A DNA stretch of 64,000 nt from G963663365 sp963663365. Its GTDB lineage: Bacteria > Hinthialibacterota > Hinthialibacteria > Hinthialibacterales > G963663365. A program made the translations under genes and the position numbers. The notes under the pieces are model-generated. The model was given only the letters and a program-made list of their open reading frames with translations. It had not been told where the DNA came from and did not search any database. The stretch covers positions 620,001 to 684,000 of the forward strand of contig CAXXIH010000001.1 of assembly GCA_963663365.2 (NCBI GenBank). The letters are read 5' to 3'. Of this stretch, positions 34,981 to 43,575 are shown piece by piece (the stretch's first letter is position 1; each line of letters starts with the position of its first letter).

Positions 34981-36645
34981 TTAAGGAATAGGCTCTATCC
35001 TATCGCTCGCAACTTTGATTCGTTGCGCCAAAGGTGGAAGATTTCGTTCTGCATTCATATATACCGCCAAAACACAATCCGGTTCCACTTCAACCATGCA
35101 TCCCATAGCCCATACAGGATAATCGATCACTGTCCCGGCATCCCAATGAAGACCATTATCTCTGCTTATATTGACTGAATAATGAGGGTAGCGGTGTGCA
35201 CAGAGAATTGCGCCCGATTGTGTTCGAACCATAGACTGAGCATAACCGGGGAAACTGGCGCGTACTGCCGCATCCCAGGTTGCTCCCCCATCATACGACC
35301 AACACTGCCACATCATCGGGCTATAGATGGGCCGGATAAGCGCAGTCACGATATTGCTCATAACCACTCCCGTAGGCTCTGTGAAATCAAGCGAGCCGGG
35401 AATCGTTCCGCGTTCTGCATCCACCCATGATGGACGATCGACTTCAATAGGCGCGCTCCAACTTTTCCCGCGATCCGTACTACGAATCACAAATGCTTTG
35501 CAGTGAATTGATCCCCAGGTGCGCACATCGGTAAACGGTTCATCATCGGCGTTGGACCGGCCAAGCAGAAACCGCAGAAAATCGCCGTTTTCGTTCTCTA
35601 AAACCGGACCATATGGAACTGGGCTCTTCGGTAAAGCGGGCCAATCGCCTGCGACTTCTGCAGGAAGAGGATCTGACCAAGTATGCCCAGAATCCTCTGA
35701 TTCGGATATCAAAATCTCCGGCGTAGGTTTTTCGGTTTGATTTTGGGGATGATAGAGCATCACCAATAGACGGTTATCTTTTGTGCAAAACATGCCATTG
35801 CCGTAGTCGGTGATATCGCCAAGTTTCTCAGGAAGTTCCTCTGCAGGCTGCCACGTTTTTCCTTTATCGTGTGAACGGATTAGGCGATTCCCGGCGGCCA
35901 GCAAAACATCTCCATTGGGAGCAATACAACCGCTGGGCATCTTATCCCCCGGCAAATCCAATTCTTTCGCGTGATGAGGCAACTCAACTTCAGCCGGCCA
36001 GGACGGAGCCGAAATGCTACGCCCATTTATGACCGCATTTCGAAAGGCATACCATCCATAACCGGCCAATCCTACACAGCCGCTTCGATAGCGATCATCA
36101 TGCACTTGGAGTGCGCGCCGCTCATCCACCCAGACTTGAATATCGCCCCCCTTGGCTTCTACACGTACTTTAAACCAGCGGTCCGTTTCACTCGGAATGC
36201 TTGGCACCCATTCCATCGCGATATTGCGCAAATAACCATCGCCCTCGACTTTGGCAATAGCAGCCCAAAAATGTTTTGCACGGAGTTGCTGCCCGCCCCA
36301 GGGAAAATAGATAAAATAAAAATGATTGGGATCCTGTGCGCGTATGATTAGACCGGCACTGCCCGTTCCGGTTTCACGGTAATCGCCGTTCCACTCAAAT
36401 TCGGCGGTAAAATCGTCATAACCGCATTGAGTATAAATAGCCCGGCTATGCAAATTGCGCTGGTCCGGTGGACGAATCACTCCCTCACTGTTCTCGGTCC
36501 ACTTTCCCCCACAAAACTGCCATCCGCTGCCATCGGCGATTTGAAGAGAATGAGTCTCCGCAGATTCAGCGTAGTAAGGCTCAAGTGCCGCCAAAAGCAG
36601 AAGTGTTGCACCAAATACCGAAATCACTCGATGTTGTGCATGCAT
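34981..36645 (-). CDS. Secreted sialidase-like protein with N-terminal laminin-G/DUF1080-like domain
   Basis: 554 residues from the ATG at 36645, which has GGAGGAGAG upstream; a 51-residue upstream extension is unsupported. Signal peptide ends near YYAESAE. Residues about 30-200 form a concanavalin-like domain (DDFTAEFEWNGDYRETGTGSAGLIIRAQD). The propeller has Asp-boxes SHDKGKTWQ, SEDSGHTW, STDRGKSW, YDGGATWD and SRDNGLHWD, and SAPIEVDRP blocks typical of exo-alpha-sialidase-like proteins. Enzymatic specificity may differ from sialic acid. Confidence 0.82.
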   Translation of the reverse strand: MHAQHRVISVFGATLLLLAALEPYYAESAETHSLQIADGSGWQFCGGKWTENSEGVIRPPDQRNLHSRAIYTQCGYDDFTAEFEWNGDYRETGTGSAGLIIRAQDPNHFYFIYFPWGGQQLRAKHFWAAIAKVEGDGYLRNIAMEWVPSIPSETDRWFKVRVEAKGGDIQVWVDERRALQVHDDRYRSGCVGLAGYGWYAFRNAVINGRSISAPSWPAEVELPHHAKELDLPGDKMPSGCIAPNGDVLLAAGNRLIRSHDKGKTWQPAEELPEKLGDITDYGNGMFCTKDNRLLVMLYHPQNQTEKPTPEILISESEDSGHTWSDPLPAEVAGDWPALPKSPVPYGPVLENENGDFLRFLLGRSNADDEPFTDVRTWGSIHCKAFVIRSTDRGKSWSAPIEVDRPSWVDAERGTIPGSLDFTEPTGVVMSNIVTALIRPIYSPMMWQCWSYDGGATWDAAVRASFPGYAQSMVRTQSGAILCAHRYPHYSVNISRDNGLHWDAGTVIDYPVWAMGCMVEVEPDCVLAVYMNAERNLPPLAQRIKVASDRIEPIP

Positions 36646-36727
36646 GTCTCTCCTCCGATCCAAACATACTCTTGCCGCCGCTATTATCGATTCTAAAAGC
36701 AAAAGAAATAGAGGATTTTCGCCAATT

Positions 36728-37618
36728 TCACCTCTTGATAGGGGTATCACCGATTCGGCTGATCCACTCGGCCGTCCACGCCACCGTTTCGGCGTCATTT
36801 TTAATAGTCAAAAAAACAATACCCTGAATCCTTCCATCCCGGGCCAACGCAAGGGCGGTTTCGCATTGCCGCTCCAGAAGGTCCAAGGTCATGCGCCGAT
36901 TATCCCCATAATCATAAAGATACAATCCTAAGACAATCGGTTTTTCCGGAAAACGCGATTCCAAGAATTCAAGATTATTTTCGATTTCAGGAATATCTTT
37001 GGCATGCCATGTCCAAAGATTAATCGTATCCAACTCACGGATATAATCTTCAATCCCTTCACGATTCAGGTTCATGGTATACACAACTCCCCAAACCTTG
37101 ATCTGTTCGTTTTGCGGGCCAAGTAATCGGCGAACCTCCCGGATATGCTCCGGTTTAAAACCGTGGTCGATTCCGACCGAAGTCATATCATCCAACAAGA
37201 TCCCTTCTATTTGCGGATATCGCATTCCCAAGTTACGTATGCGGGCAATTGTCTTGCGATAAATAAACGGCGGCCCTGTCGTTCCGGAATCCGTGCTGAT
37301 TTCCCAAATCAGGTGGGGACAATGGGCGACTTGCTTGGTCAAGTCCTCCGCTTCGGTATCGTCGCCGGGCAATCCCATTCCGGCCAAGATCACATTCGGC
37401 ACGCCAAGAATATCCGCCCGCTCAGATGGGCTTGCCTGTGCAAATGTTGTTACTTCGTGCACCCCTTCTTCTGTCATTTCCGGATTTCCCCAAGCCCACA
37501 TCAGATCACGGACTCGAAGGTTGTCGGCATCCATCCGTAAAACATTGTGCACGGATCCACACCCCGCCCCAATAAATATAACCGTCAATAGCAACAAACT
37601 CCGAATTCGATGCCGCAT
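36728..37618 (-). CDS. Putative lipoprotein with TIM-barrel-like fold, function unknown
   Basis: 296 residues, GGGAG 8 nt before the ATG. Leader RIRSLLLLTVIFIGAGC suggests a lipidated Cys20, although Gly at -3 is atypical. The body has alternating strand-helix segments (QIEGILLDDMTSVG, IKVWGVVYTMNL, DTINLWTWHAKDI, KPIVLGLYLYDYG, IQGIVFLTIKNDAE) that resemble a TIM barrel of the glycosidase type; the Asp pair in LLDDM could be functional. No family recognised. First gene of the minus-strand run down to the aldolase gene. Confidence 0.65.
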   Translation of the reverse strand: MRHRIRSLLLLTVIFIGAGCGSVHNVLRMDADNLRVRDLMWAWGNPEMTEEGVHEVTTFAQASPSERADILGVPNVILAGMGLPGDDTEAEDLTKQVAHCPHLIWEISTDSGTTGPPFIYRKTIARIRNLGMRYPQIEGILLDDMTSVGIDHGFKPEHIREVRRLLGPQNEQIKVWGVVYTMNLNREGIEDYIRELDTINLWTWHAKDIPEIENNLEFLESRFPEKPIVLGLYLYDYGDNRRMTLDLLERQCETALALARDGRIQGIVFLTIKNDAETVAWTAEWISRIGDTPIKR

Positions 37619-37930
37619 AGCTCAATCTCCCAATTCAGTAATGGCTATGGCCACTCGACGTTGTTTCGTTATGCATAGAAACATCGCAGGCAACAAAATC
37701 CATTCTACACCCATCTGTCATAAATTGCTTCAGGCTTATTCACCAGATCCTTTATGATTTCATCGTCTATGTACCGCAACATGTATGCAAAGCCCCCCCT
37801 GGAATGAAGCGGAAAGAAACGTTTCAATGACGCTATGGTCCTATTAGGGAGCATACTATGATGGATGTTGTTGATGATTTTGGATTTGGCCAACAATGAT
37901 CACAAATCTCATGAATGAGGTTCAGCGACT
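37619..37930. promoter_or_regulatory. Divergent intergenic region with GAAACGTTTC palindrome
   Basis: 312 bp between the lipoprotein operon and the Gfo/Idh/MocA gene. A perfect 10-bp palindrome GAAACGTTTC lies at 37816-37825, with the central CG common in LacI-family operators. A 63-codon minus-strand ORF here has no ribosome site or family character and is not called. Confidence 0.3.
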
Positions 37931-39277
37931 ATGAAACAAATCGGACGCAGAGATTTCTTGAAAGATTCCGCTCAAATCAGCACCGGCGCGGCATTGAGCC
38001 TGGGTGTATTGGGAAAATCGACGGCGGCCTGGGCCGGTGCCAATGACCGTATCCGTGTCGCAATTATCGGAATTCACGGCCGAGGCGCGCGTTACCATGC
38101 CAACCGCTTCCCCACCCAACTCCCTGACAAAAAATACACGGATGAAACTCATCAGGGCGTTGAAGTCGTAACCGTGTGCGATGTCGATGAAAGCACGTAT
38201 GAACCCTGCGCCAAAACTTATTTTGATGAACGTGGATTGAAGCGTCCTCAATTCGAAACTGACTACCGGAAGGTCCTTGATGATGACTCCATCGATGTCG
38301 TTTCGATTGCATCCACCAATCACTGGCATAGCCTTATGGCCATCTGGGCATGTGAGGCAGGCAAAGATGTCTATGTTGAAAAGCCCCTCTCGCATAATGT
38401 TTGGGAAGGACGGCAGTTGGTTAAGGCCGCCAGAAAATACAGCCGGATCGTTCAGCATGGAACACAAATCCGAAGCAATCCGGGAGCCCAAGAAGCGATA
38501 CAAAAACTACGCGAAGGCATAATCGGCGATGTCTATATGGCAAAGGGCTTGTGCTACAAACCGCGTCCGTCAATCGGCCATACGCCAGATGAGCCGGTGC
38601 CTCCCGGTGTCGATTATGACCGTTGGCTGGGTCCGGCCCCCAAACGGCCGTTCAGCCGTAATCGATTCCACTATAACTGGCACTGGCACTGGGATTACGG
38701 CAATGGCGATCTTGGTAACCAAGGCGTTCATCAAATGGATGTGGCCCGTTGGGGATTGGGTGTAGGTCTCCCACCAAAGATCAACGCCCACGGTGGTCAT
38801 TTTAACTATGATGACGATCAAGAAACTCCAAATACGCTTGTAGCCACATTCCACTATCCGGATGAAGGCAAGAAAGGATTGTTGATTGTCTTTGAAGTAC
38901 GGCATATCAACACCTACCCGGAGCTGGGAGTTGGTGTCGGCAATATCTTCTTCGGTTCTGAAGGCTATATGATTCTGGACGGTTATACCGGCTATAAGGT
39001 ATTTCGAAATGATGGCGAAGGACCCACCCGCTATGAAAGCGCCAGCCATATCGGCAATTTCTTGGAGGCCGTCCGCAGCCGCGATCCGAAACATCTCACC
39101 GCAGATGTCGAAATCGGCCACATCTCATCGTCCATGTGCCATTTGGCGAATATCTCATACCGCCTTGGCCGCTCGATTGACTTCGATCCGGTCAAAGAAA
39201 CCTGTATCGGCGATGCAGAAGCCAACGCGATGCTGACACGGAAATATCGCGAGCCGTACGTTGTGCGAGCAGTCTAG
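37931..39277 (+). CDS. Tat-exported Gfo/Idh/MocA family oxidoreductase
   Basis: 448 residues; GAGG upstream of ATG. Leader GRRDFLKDSAQISTGAALSLG is twin-arginine-like. A Rossmann domain follows (VAIIGIHGRGARY, then VVSIASTNHWHSLMAIWACEAGKDVYVEKPLSHN with the EKP motif), then the alpha/beta substrate domain with WHWDYGNGDLGNQGVHQMDVARW. Exported members of this family in polysaccharide degraders are thought to oxidise or reductively process sugars or act as NAD-bound glycosidase-like enzymes. Preloading of NAD(P) before Tat export is expected. Isolated by divergent and repeat regions. Confidence 0.9.
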   Translation: MKQIGRRDFLKDSAQISTGAALSLGVLGKSTAAWAGANDRIRVAIIGIHGRGARYHANRFPTQLPDKKYTDETHQGVEVVTVCDVDESTYEPCAKTYFDERGLKRPQFETDYRKVLDDDSIDVVSIASTNHWHSLMAIWACEAGKDVYVEKPLSHNVWEGRQLVKAARKYSRIVQHGTQIRSNPGAQEAIQKLREGIIGDVYMAKGLCYKPRPSIGHTPDEPVPPGVDYDRWLGPAPKRPFSRNRFHYNWHWHWDYGNGDLGNQGVHQMDVARWGLGVGLPPKINAHGGHFNYDDDQETPNTLVATFHYPDEGKKGLLIVFEVRHINTYPELGVGVGNIFFGSEGYMILDGYTGYKVFRNDGEGPTRYESASHIGNFLEAVRSRDPKHLTADVEIGHISSSMCHLANISYRLGRSIDFDPVKETCIGDAEANAMLTRKYREPYVVRAV

Positions 39278-39318
39278 AATGTGACAATTCCTCACCTTCG
39301 TGATTCTACTTTCCACTC

Positions 39319-39449
39319 TCTCCTTTCTCGCCGCCGAATGGCGGCGCGCAGGGTGCCGACCTGGAACCCTTTTCGAATACACTTCGAAATCGTGGGCCGG
39401 TAGGCTTCTTGCCTACGGGGCTCCCCCGACGCTGTAAGTGCGAGGCAAA
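39319..39449. repeat. CGCAGGGTGC...GAAATCGTG intergenic module, copy C
   Basis: CTCTCCTTTCTCGCCGCC with a following GGCGGC dyad, CGCAGGGTGC (39347-39356), CGAAATCGTGGGCCGGTAGG, GGGGCTCCCCCGA and CGCTGTAAGTGCGAGGCAAA (39430-39449). It fills most of the gap before the radical SAM stop codon. Confidence 0.75.
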
Positions 39450-39487
39450 TCTACAACCTCCTCTCTTCTTTCTCTCACCCGGGGCCA

Positions 39488-40876
39488 CTAGCAGGCCTGC
39501 AATCCTCGCCGCGCAAAGTCATTGAGCCGGTCTACTTCTAATTTGAAATTCTGAAATTCATCAGCCGTATAAAGTTCGGAACGCCATGGCGTGAGTGAAT
39601 CGTTTTGAAGAATAGGATCTATAGAAGGATCGAAAATGAAACTCTCTCGATTTTTGAACATTTCCGTTTTGGGTGTTGGTGAATACAACGCCAATTTGAC
39701 TTGCCCGCCGCGCCGATGCGCATATTCCGCCGATCTCCGCATATCCTCCAAGGGTTGATTCGGCATTCCCGAAAGAATATATGTTCCGACTTCTCTCGCT
39801 GTGTAGCCTGCCTTTTTAAGATGCTCCATCGCTCTGTCGTATTCATCCAGCTTTACCTTGCCGCCCGATGAAGCCATGAATTCAGGGTCGCCAGATTCCA
39901 ATCCCAGCCGGATGGTCATAACACCGGCCCGCTTCATCAAATCGGATAATTCACTATCGATATATCGTACATGCAACGCATTCGGCGTATGAAAACGCAA
40001 TGGTATTTCAAGCCGGATGATTGCCTCCAACAATGGCTTGATATGCCGGTCGGGATGAAGCAATAGCGCATCGTCAAAGAATGTCAGATCCGATGGCTGT
40101 GAATGAGAAACAGTCTCGGCGATTTGGGCCGCCACCCATTCAGGAGGGAATGAGATGCAATCGGGGTAAATGTGCTCGCTGGCACAATAGGTACACCGGT
40201 AAGGGCATCCGGCCCGGGTCAGGATCGGTATTGTCTGGCGGCTGGTCATAAGGTCATAAGCGGGTTCGATTGGTTCACTGCAGGCCTTTTGGATAGCCGC
40301 TGTTGATGGCGAACCCAAATGCGGCGCGGCCAGCTCAATGGCTGCTGACCATCCCCGCTCACTGACAATGCCATCGGCCCCGATTACTTCATGGGCATGG
40401 CTGGGACACAGCAGGGCATAAATGCCGCCGATGATGACATGCGCATCGGGCCATATGCTTTTAACCAGGCTGACCATACGTTGCGCGCCGCTGTACCAAT
40501 AGGTTGCCATGCAAGAGATGAAAATAACATCAGGCCGTGACCGCCGTTGAAGTTCCTGTTCAATGCGCTCCAGTGGAATCCCATACCGTTTGAAGCGCCG
40601 GGGGACAAAGGAAATGACCTCAGGTTTCTGAATATCCTCCCGATACAAATGCCCACAGCCGAAATGGTCCAGACGATGGCTGGGCGGACTGGGTAGGCCT
40701 TCCAGGTGAGGACTTTGACGATCCAGGCAGTCCAACAAATCCACACTTATGTCCAGACGACGTAGAATCGTTGCCAGACGGAGCAAACCTAAAGGCCGCA
40801 TCCAGAGGTCGAATGCGCTGAAGTCCTCGATCCAAGGTCTGATGAGCAGTGCATCAATATGTTCGGAATCCGCCAC
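39488..40876 (-). CDS. B12-binding-domain radical SAM protein
   Basis: 462 residues. The N-terminal part (about 1-200) is a Rossmann-like cobalamin-binding-type domain (GLLRLATILRRLDISVDLLDC, VIFISCMATYW, HVIIGGIYALLC) without an obvious DxHxxG motif. The radical SAM core has C224, C228 and C231 in AGCPYRCTYCASEH, followed by FFDDALLLHPDRHIKPLLEAI and RLGLESGDPEF. Such proteins methylate, rearrange or mature unactivated substrates; substrate unknown. The GTG at 40876 lacks a strong ribosome site, so the start is tentative. Its stop is 38 bp from a repeat module. Confidence 0.83.
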   Translation of the reverse strand: MADSEHIDALLIRPWIEDFSAFDLWMRPLGLLRLATILRRLDISVDLLDCLDRQSPHLEGLPSPPSHRLDHFGCGHLYREDIQKPEVISFVPRRFKRYGIPLERIEQELQRRSRPDVIFISCMATYWYSGAQRMVSLVKSIWPDAHVIIGGIYALLCPSHAHEVIGADGIVSERGWSAAIELAAPHLGSPSTAAIQKACSEPIEPAYDLMTSRQTIPILTRAGCPYRCTYCASEHIYPDCISFPPEWVAAQIAETVSHSQPSDLTFFDDALLLHPDRHIKPLLEAIIRLEIPLRFHTPNALHVRYIDSELSDLMKRAGVMTIRLGLESGDPEFMASSGGKVKLDEYDRAMEHLKKAGYTAREVGTYILSGMPNQPLEDMRRSAEYAHRRGGQVKLALYSPTPKTEMFKNRESFIFDPSIDPILQNDSLTPWRSELYTADEFQNFKLEVDRLNDFARRGLQAC

Positions 40877-41239
40877 GATTATGCTGACAACTTTCCATTG
40901 ATGTGTTATTACTTAACTACAAATAGGTTGATTGCGACAGTAACGGGTTTCAAAACGCTTTTTACACTTAGGGGAGCGTAATGCCTTTCTTGCTCTATTC
41001 GCGTATTAAGCGCAGATTGCGCAATTTGGCTGGGGGGAGCAAGCCTCTCAAGCCTGGCCCCCTTCTGCGTGCCGAACTGGGATGGATTATTTCTCCCCCT
41101 GCCCTCATACATGAATCGCGATGAATTCCATTCCAGCGGGCAACGAATGGAGCACCTCGGAGGCTGGACAGCGAATCCGAAAAATACCGCCTGCAGATAG
41201 TGAGGTGGAACCTTTAAGGTCTCTATAATAGCTAAGTCT
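40877..41239. other. Gene-free interval with inverted-repeat-family remnants
   Basis: 363 bp. GGGTTTCAAAACGC followed by TTAGGGGAGCG near 40939-40979 resembles the left half of the elements at 50634 and 57383, and TGGATTATTTCTCCCCCTGCC near 41090 resembles the same family in reverse. No convincing ORF or RNA gene. Confidence 0.4.
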
Positions 41240-42685
41240 TTAAATCATTGCCTCGATACCGGTTAACTGACAAAAGTCACGCAGTTGCCGTCCGTGATTC
41301 CCGTAAAACATACACAGGTGGTGACCTTTCAAATCGCAGACATCTTCAAGTTCATTGATTGTCGTTTCTGCGTTGGTGCGGCAACCTCCGGTTGGGGGGA
41401 TGGGCGGGCAACCAATCATCGTCCCTGTGTAAACAAGCATCTGCGGTGTTGTCTCATTCTGGAGATACTTGGTGATCGTGACTTCTTGACCAGCCTTAAA
41501 CAACACGCGTGGCACACAACCCCAACCGGCTTCGGCATGGCTCCGCAAGATATAGGGCTCTGATGGAGAATCCGGACCGTTCATCTTGGATGCGCTGGTG
41601 CAGTGAGCACAAATGTAATGATTTTTGCTGGTATCTACGGTCGGATTGTGTTGAAACGCCGGGACATCGAAGAGCTTTTGGATCAGCATCATCGTCAGAG
41701 TTGCATCGGTATCCGATTCACAACCAACCGGGATACCTTCATCTCGTAGGTTCATGAAACCCATGCACGGCGGAACATGTTGATGCGGATGTTTCAAACC
41801 TGGCAGGCAATTCATCATTACCGCATCGCTGTTTTCCTGTTCCACAAGCCGTTTGAGCGCAAAGTAGGTTGTTGCCGCGTCGTAAATATCTTTCTCGCTT
41901 GGCTCTACAATCTCTTGTGCTTCGGCCAGATAGCGTTTTGCCAAATTTTTAGCTTCCGCTGAGCCGGCCGCTTTTTGGCATTCTTCCACAAATCTCGCTC
42001 TGGGAATTTCAATAATTGTCGTGCCCAAGTTGGGAACCTTGGATTCCTTGAATTCATCGTTGTCGATATTGATAATCCGGCTCTCACGCATCCATCGCGC
42101 CGTATGGATCATCTTCATGCCATAGGCGATTGAATTCATATCATCTTGCGCGCTGATCATATACACGCCCGGTTCGTGCCGTAACTGGCGAACATGGCCG
42201 ATGAGCAAAACGCCCAGGGTCGCCATAACAATGCTGGGCACTTTGGTTTCTTGAATGACTTTAACAAGACGCTCCCAGTGTCCTTTCTTAAAAGGAATCA
42301 AAAGAAGTCCGTCGGGATTTTGACGTTTAATTTCATCAATGAAAGCGGCCGTCTGTTCATCTGTATCCAACGGCGCTTCGCGCATCAGGATATCCATATC
42401 CAGCCGCTCGCCGATTGCGCGGATTTCTTTCATATAGCTGGCTTGTCTACCTTCAGCGTCAAATGATGATCCCGGCCAGCTGTAGTAACCTTCTTCATCA
42501 AGAATCTCCGTGGGTGGATATACGAACGCCCCTAGTACCTTCGCACGGCCTTTTCCCGAATTGGTCGATGCCGCCAATGGCGGCATTCCCGAACTCAGCG
42601 CGATATAACCGGCGGTGGCGCCCACGGTTCCCATGAAAATCCGTCTGTCGATACCTGTCTGTTTTTCGGCTTGCTTTTCGCTCAT
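41240..42685 (-). CDS. Tat-exported L-fucose/arabinose isomerase-fold protein, paralogue 2
   Basis: 481 residues, equal in length to the paralogue at 6190. Leader DRRIFMGTVGATAGYIALSSG is twin-arginine-like. Conserved with the paralogue: GCESDTDATLTMMLIQ, NPTVDTSKNHYICAHC, SASKMNGPD, GCRTN and C-terminal GHHLCMFYGNHGRQLRDFC. These hold the Glu, Asp and His expected for the metal site of the L-fucose isomerase superfamily. The Cys in AHC and many other Cys residues are conserved in both, suggesting a shared periplasmic function distinct from textbook isomerases. Confidence 0.75.
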   Translation of the reverse strand: MSEKQAEKQTGIDRRIFMGTVGATAGYIALSSGMPPLAASTNSGKGRAKVLGAFVYPPTEILDEEGYYSWPGSSFDAEGRQASYMKEIRAIGERLDMDILMREAPLDTDEQTAAFIDEIKRQNPDGLLLIPFKKGHWERLVKVIQETKVPSIVMATLGVLLIGHVRQLRHEPGVYMISAQDDMNSIAYGMKMIHTARWMRESRIINIDNDEFKESKVPNLGTTIIEIPRARFVEECQKAAGSAEAKNLAKRYLAEAQEIVEPSEKDIYDAATTYFALKRLVEQENSDAVMMNCLPGLKHPHQHVPPCMGFMNLRDEGIPVGCESDTDATLTMMLIQKLFDVPAFQHNPTVDTSKNHYICAHCTSASKMNGPDSPSEPYILRSHAEAGWGCVPRVLFKAGQEVTITKYLQNETTPQMLVYTGTMIGCPPIPPTGGCRTNAETTINELEDVCDLKGHHLCMFYGNHGRQLRDFCQLTGIEAMI

Positions 42686-42773
42686 TGCCGCTGACCCCCA
42701 TTCACATTTTCTCTACAAAGAGTCCAAACGGGCAATCGATGTTTTTCCCCTGAACAAAACATCGTCCGCCCTC

Positions 42774-42790
42774 AGAGCCGGTCCGGCTCT
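42774..42790. repeat. Short palindrome AGAGCCGG/CCGGCTCT
   Basis: Two exact 8-base complementary arms around a single T, 89 bp upstream of the isomerase-fold gene (minus strand). Possible operator; too tight to form an RNA hairpin by itself without opening the centre. Confidence 0.3.
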
Positions 42791-42849
42791 GTCGTCTGGT
42801 TTCTACACTACTCCGCTTGCAGATGAAGGTCAATCAGGCTGTAAATGGT

Positions 42850-42885
42850 GAAAGGCCCGTGCTTTATGCAGCTTACGGGCCTTTC
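42850..42885. terminator. Strong hairpin, probable bidirectional terminator
   Basis: GAAAGGCCCGT (42850-42860) and ACGGGCCTTTC (42875-42885) form a perfect 11-bp stem with a 14-nt loop. The A-rich left and T-rich right bases fit a terminator reading in either direction, though the T tract is short. It lies 142 bp beyond the stop of the small membrane-protein gene and before the next minus-strand gene. A second dyad, TCGGTT/AACCGA (42936-42951), lies between. Confidence 0.5.
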
Positions 42886-43027
42886 TGGAGCGAATAATTA
42901 GGATGAAGGATTAAACGATGGAACCGCAAATCACATCGGTTAAAGAACCGAAAGTTTATTCTCTTATAGCAACTTCTATAACAAAACCTCTATGAGCCGA
43001 TGCTCATCTCGCCCTCAATCTATACGC

Positions 43028-43240
43028 TTAAAAGATGAAAGCGTTCTTGAAGAGTGTTCCGTCCTGGATAGAAGGCATGAATAGGATGATCAAAGCTGCA
43101 CTTACCGCCAGGAGGATTGAGGCCAAGACACGATTGATATGCGCCTCATCTTTTTCCCGCTGAGATCGCAACCGCAACATCGCGAGACGTTCTTCCATGC
43201 TCGATGTGTATTCTGTTGCTGTTTTCACTTTCGTGGCCAT
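43028..43240 (-). CDS. Small single-pass membrane protein, unknown function
   Basis: 70 residues from the ATG at 43240, preceded by an excellent AAAGGAGG ribosome site. Residues 1-35 are charged and probably helical (TSSMEERLAMLRLRSQREKDEAHINR), followed by one membrane segment (VLASILLAVSAALIILFM) and a short tail. No family recognised. The strong ribosome site suggests abundant expression. Flanked by gene-free DNA on both sides, with hairpins downstream. Topology would leave the charged helix in the cytoplasm. Confidence 0.65.
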   Translation of the reverse strand: MATKVKTATEYTSSMEERLAMLRLRSQREKDEAHINRVLASILLAVSAALIILFMPSIQDGTLFKNAFIF

Positions 43241-43489
43241 AATATTTCCTCCTTTCGTTGTTTCTATTTCCGTGTTCATTTCCAATAAACGCAAAGGCCG
43301 TTCCTAGTTATGCAAGCAGCCTTGGAAACCTGTAAATTGTGTCACAATGAAAGGGGCGGATGATTGTGGATTATCTGTAACTGGCTGATATATTAAGGCT
43401 TATGGTTAGTCTTTGCTGTAAACTATGGTATGCGCTTTGTATTCAGAAATTTCTACAAACGAACCGTAGATGCGAGGTGTGCCAAATTG

Positions 43490-43518
43490 AATGAGCAATT
43501 GCCTCCCAATGGCTCATT
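43490..43518 (-). terminator. Candidate terminator hairpin after pseudopilin 5
   Basis: AATGAGC (43490-43496) and GCTCATT (43512-43518) pair around 15 nt, 57 bp beyond the pseudopilin stop on the minus strand. No U tract follows, so it is weak evidence. Confidence 0.3.
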
Positions 43519-43575
43519 TAGGCCTGGGTAATTGATTCTCAATCGCCTCGATGGAAGGGTTCAGTCTTTAAAGGA

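Noticed and set aside
37705..37896. 63-codon minus-strand ORF between the lipoprotein and oxidoreductase genes
   Set aside because: No ribosome site, no family resemblance; the region is better explained as a divergent promoter region.
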